Assembly (NCBI GenBank): GCA_002396885.1
Contig: DGXY01000066.1
Span: forward strand, 1-22,248
Direction of reading: 5' to 3'
Source of the DNA: Akkermansiaceae bacterium UBA5020
Lineage (GTDB): Bacteria; Verrucomicrobiota; Verrucomicrobiia; Verrucomicrobiales; DEV007
DNA length: 22,248 nt
A model generated the notes under the pieces. That model was not told the origin of the DNA. It worked only from the letters and a program-made list of their open reading frames with translations, and searched no databases. Positions 21,102-22,248 of the stretch are shown piece by piece; position 1 is the first letter of the stretch, and the number at the start of each line of letters is the position of its first letter. A program made the translations under genes and the position numbers.

Positions 21102-22248
21102 TCACGGCTTCGGCAGCGGCACTTGCGACGTGGTGCGCAGATACGCGATGAGGTCGCGGACTTCGTCGTCTTTGAGAGTTTTCAGCAAGCCCTCGGGCAT
21201 CATGGAGATGGGGGATTTCTCGCGGGAGAGGATCTCGGATTTGGTGACGACGCTGTCTTGGCCGACGAGGCGGAGCGTGAGCTGCTGATTGTCTTCTGCA
21301 GCGACCGTGCCGGAGAGGGTGCGGCCATCGCGAGTGGTGACGATGACGAGCTGATAGCTCTCCTGCATGACCTCGCTGGGGTTGAGGATCTGGGCGAGGA
21401 TGTAGTCGAGGTTGGCGCGATTCGAGCCGGTGAGATCAGGGCCGACAATGCCACCGGCGCCGTAGAGCATGTGGCAGGCGATGCAGGTGCGCTCGAAGAT
21501 GGCGCGACCATGACCGGTGTTGGCTTTGGCAAGCACGGCATCGGTGAGCATGGCTTTATACTTCGCCATCTCGGTCTGCTTATCACTGGCGAGCTGGGTG
21601 ATGGGACCCCAGAACTCGACAAACGATGGCCCGATCACGCGATAGATTTGGCGGGCGTCAAAAGCGCTCACATCGGTCTTCGGAATCGTGTTCTTCTTCA
21701 ACTCAGCGACCAGGGCTTGCGCCGTGCCCCGACGAGCGGAGAGCGTTGATACGACCTCGGCTTTCTCGGCGGCGGAAAGCGTGGCGTAGCGCTGGATCAA
21801 TGTCGGCGCGATCTGCGGAGCATCGAACGAAGCGAGCGCGCGGATGGCATCGCGGCGCACGGCGGGTTCATCGAGCAACGACAGCACCACGGGCAGCGCG
21901 GCGGCATAGGCATCGCGGGCAAAGGCGGACAGGATTTGTCGGCGACGCTCAAGGGGTGCGGCCTTGTCCTTGAGCACGCCAAGCTGCGCATCCGCAGCTT
22001 CGGCATCGCCGAAGAGCTGACCGATTTGCGCGGTGAAGTCGCTCAATTTTGCATCCTTGGTGGCATCAAGCGCGGCAAAGGCTTCGTCCCAGTTGTTCGG
22101 CTTCGTCACCGCATTTCGACCGAGCGATTTGAGTCCATCACGCACGCCTTCGAGAATCTGGAGACGCAGGGCGAGATCGGCGTTGCTCAGCAGTGCGGCA
22201 GCCACGGGCTCAAGCTGTTTGGCAGCGATGGCGCGGCGGGCGATGTAT
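21102..22248 (-). CDS. C-terminal part of a PVC-type membrane/periplasmic cytochrome c protein (Pir-like heme-binding domain), partial
   Basis: The frame is open to the right edge, so the 5' end lies outside the window; 382 codons are visible. The first part is helical with HEAT-like repeats (ALPVVLSLLDEPAVRRDAIR). A cytochrome c domain follows, with the haem-binding CIACH at 21471-21485, then GPDLTGSNRANLDYILAQIL, and SMMPEGLL with the likely Met axial ligand. This is the planctomycete/verrucomicrobial Pir-like heme-binding domain architecture, normally the C-terminal third of proteins of about 1,000 residues that carry a glucose/sorbosone-dehydrogenase-like propeller in front. It is expected to pass electrons from sugar oxidation to the respiratory chain. 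An apparent GTG start at 22205 is not used, since coding sequence continues upstream (YIARRAIAAKQLEP). Confidence 0.88.
   Translation of the reverse strand, partial: YIARRAIAAKQLEPVAAALLSNADLALRLQILEGVRDGLKSLGRNAVTKPNNWDEAFAALDATKDAKLSDFTAQIGQLFGDAEAADAQLGVLKDKAAPLERRRQILSAFARDAYAAALPVVLSLLDEPAVRRDAIRALASFDAPQIAPTLIQRYATLSAAEKAEVVSTLSARRGTAQALVAELKKNTIPKTDVSAFDARQIYRVIGPSFVEFWGPITQLASDKQTEMAKYKAMLTDAVLAKANTGHGRAIFERTCIACHMLYGAGGIVGPDLTGSNRANLDYILAQILNPSEVMQESYQLVIVTTRDGRTLSGTVAAEDNQQLTLRLVGQDSVVTKSEILSREKSPISMMPEGLLKTLKDDEVRDLIAYLRTTSQVPLPKP

Overview
The window looks like chromosomal DNA from a polysaccharide-degrading member of the Verrucomicrobiota or a related Planctomycetota/Verrucomicrobiota (PVC) lineage. 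This is inferred from protein types, not from a marker gene. The evidence is four type I sulfatases in a row, a Pir-like PVC-type cytochrome c (CxxCH) protein, DUF4838- and DUF5722-type secreted proteins, an ECF sigma factor with a membrane anti-sigma factor, high GC, and an almost complete lack of strong Shine-Dalgarno sites. I see no rRNA, tRNA, CRISPR array, transposase or phage gene.

Layout. 1-2297 (+): the tail of an upstream gene overlaps by ATGA a secreted (alpha/alpha)-barrel glycosidase-like protein, followed by a short-chain dehydrogenase. 2298-2430: a small relic of a secreted-protein gene. 2431-8581 (-): four exported sulfatases read toward the left with gaps of 36-77 bases, probably one operon; their catalytic motifs are CTPSR, CGPSR, CSPTR and CAASR in transcription order. 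8582-8971: a chimeric regulator relic. 8972-13088 (-): a large lipoprotein with a likely beta-propeller and a smaller secreted protein, divergent from an AraC-type regulator (13194-14105, +). 14106-14492: more relics. 14493-16532 (-): a DUF5722-like glycosidase candidate. 16533-16963: a second copy of the chimeric relic. 16964-20850 (-): an operon of ECF sigma factor, anti-sigma factor and DUF4838 protein. 20851-21101: another relic. 21102-22248 (-): the C-terminal half of a PVC-type cytochrome protein.

Together the genes suggest a locus for uptake and breakdown of a sulfated glycan: sulfatases strip sulfate esters, glycosidase-like proteins cut or bind the backbone, a dehydrogenase may process a released sugar, and two separate sensors (AraC; ECF/anti-sigma) control subsets. 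The sulfatase-activating enzyme is not in the window.

The least expected signal is a dispersed family of decayed XRE-type helix-turn-helix gene fragments. Four copies lie on the minus strand, each just downstream of a minus-strand gene end. Two of them are fused head-to-head to the N-terminus of what looks like a PAS/AraC regulator, and form a long gap-free direct repeat that also includes the leader and first codons of a sulfatase gene and a DUF5722 gene. A second, different leader and signal-peptide module is shared nearly unchanged by two adjacent sulfatases. This points to repeated shuffling of expression and export modules onto unrelated catabolic genes.
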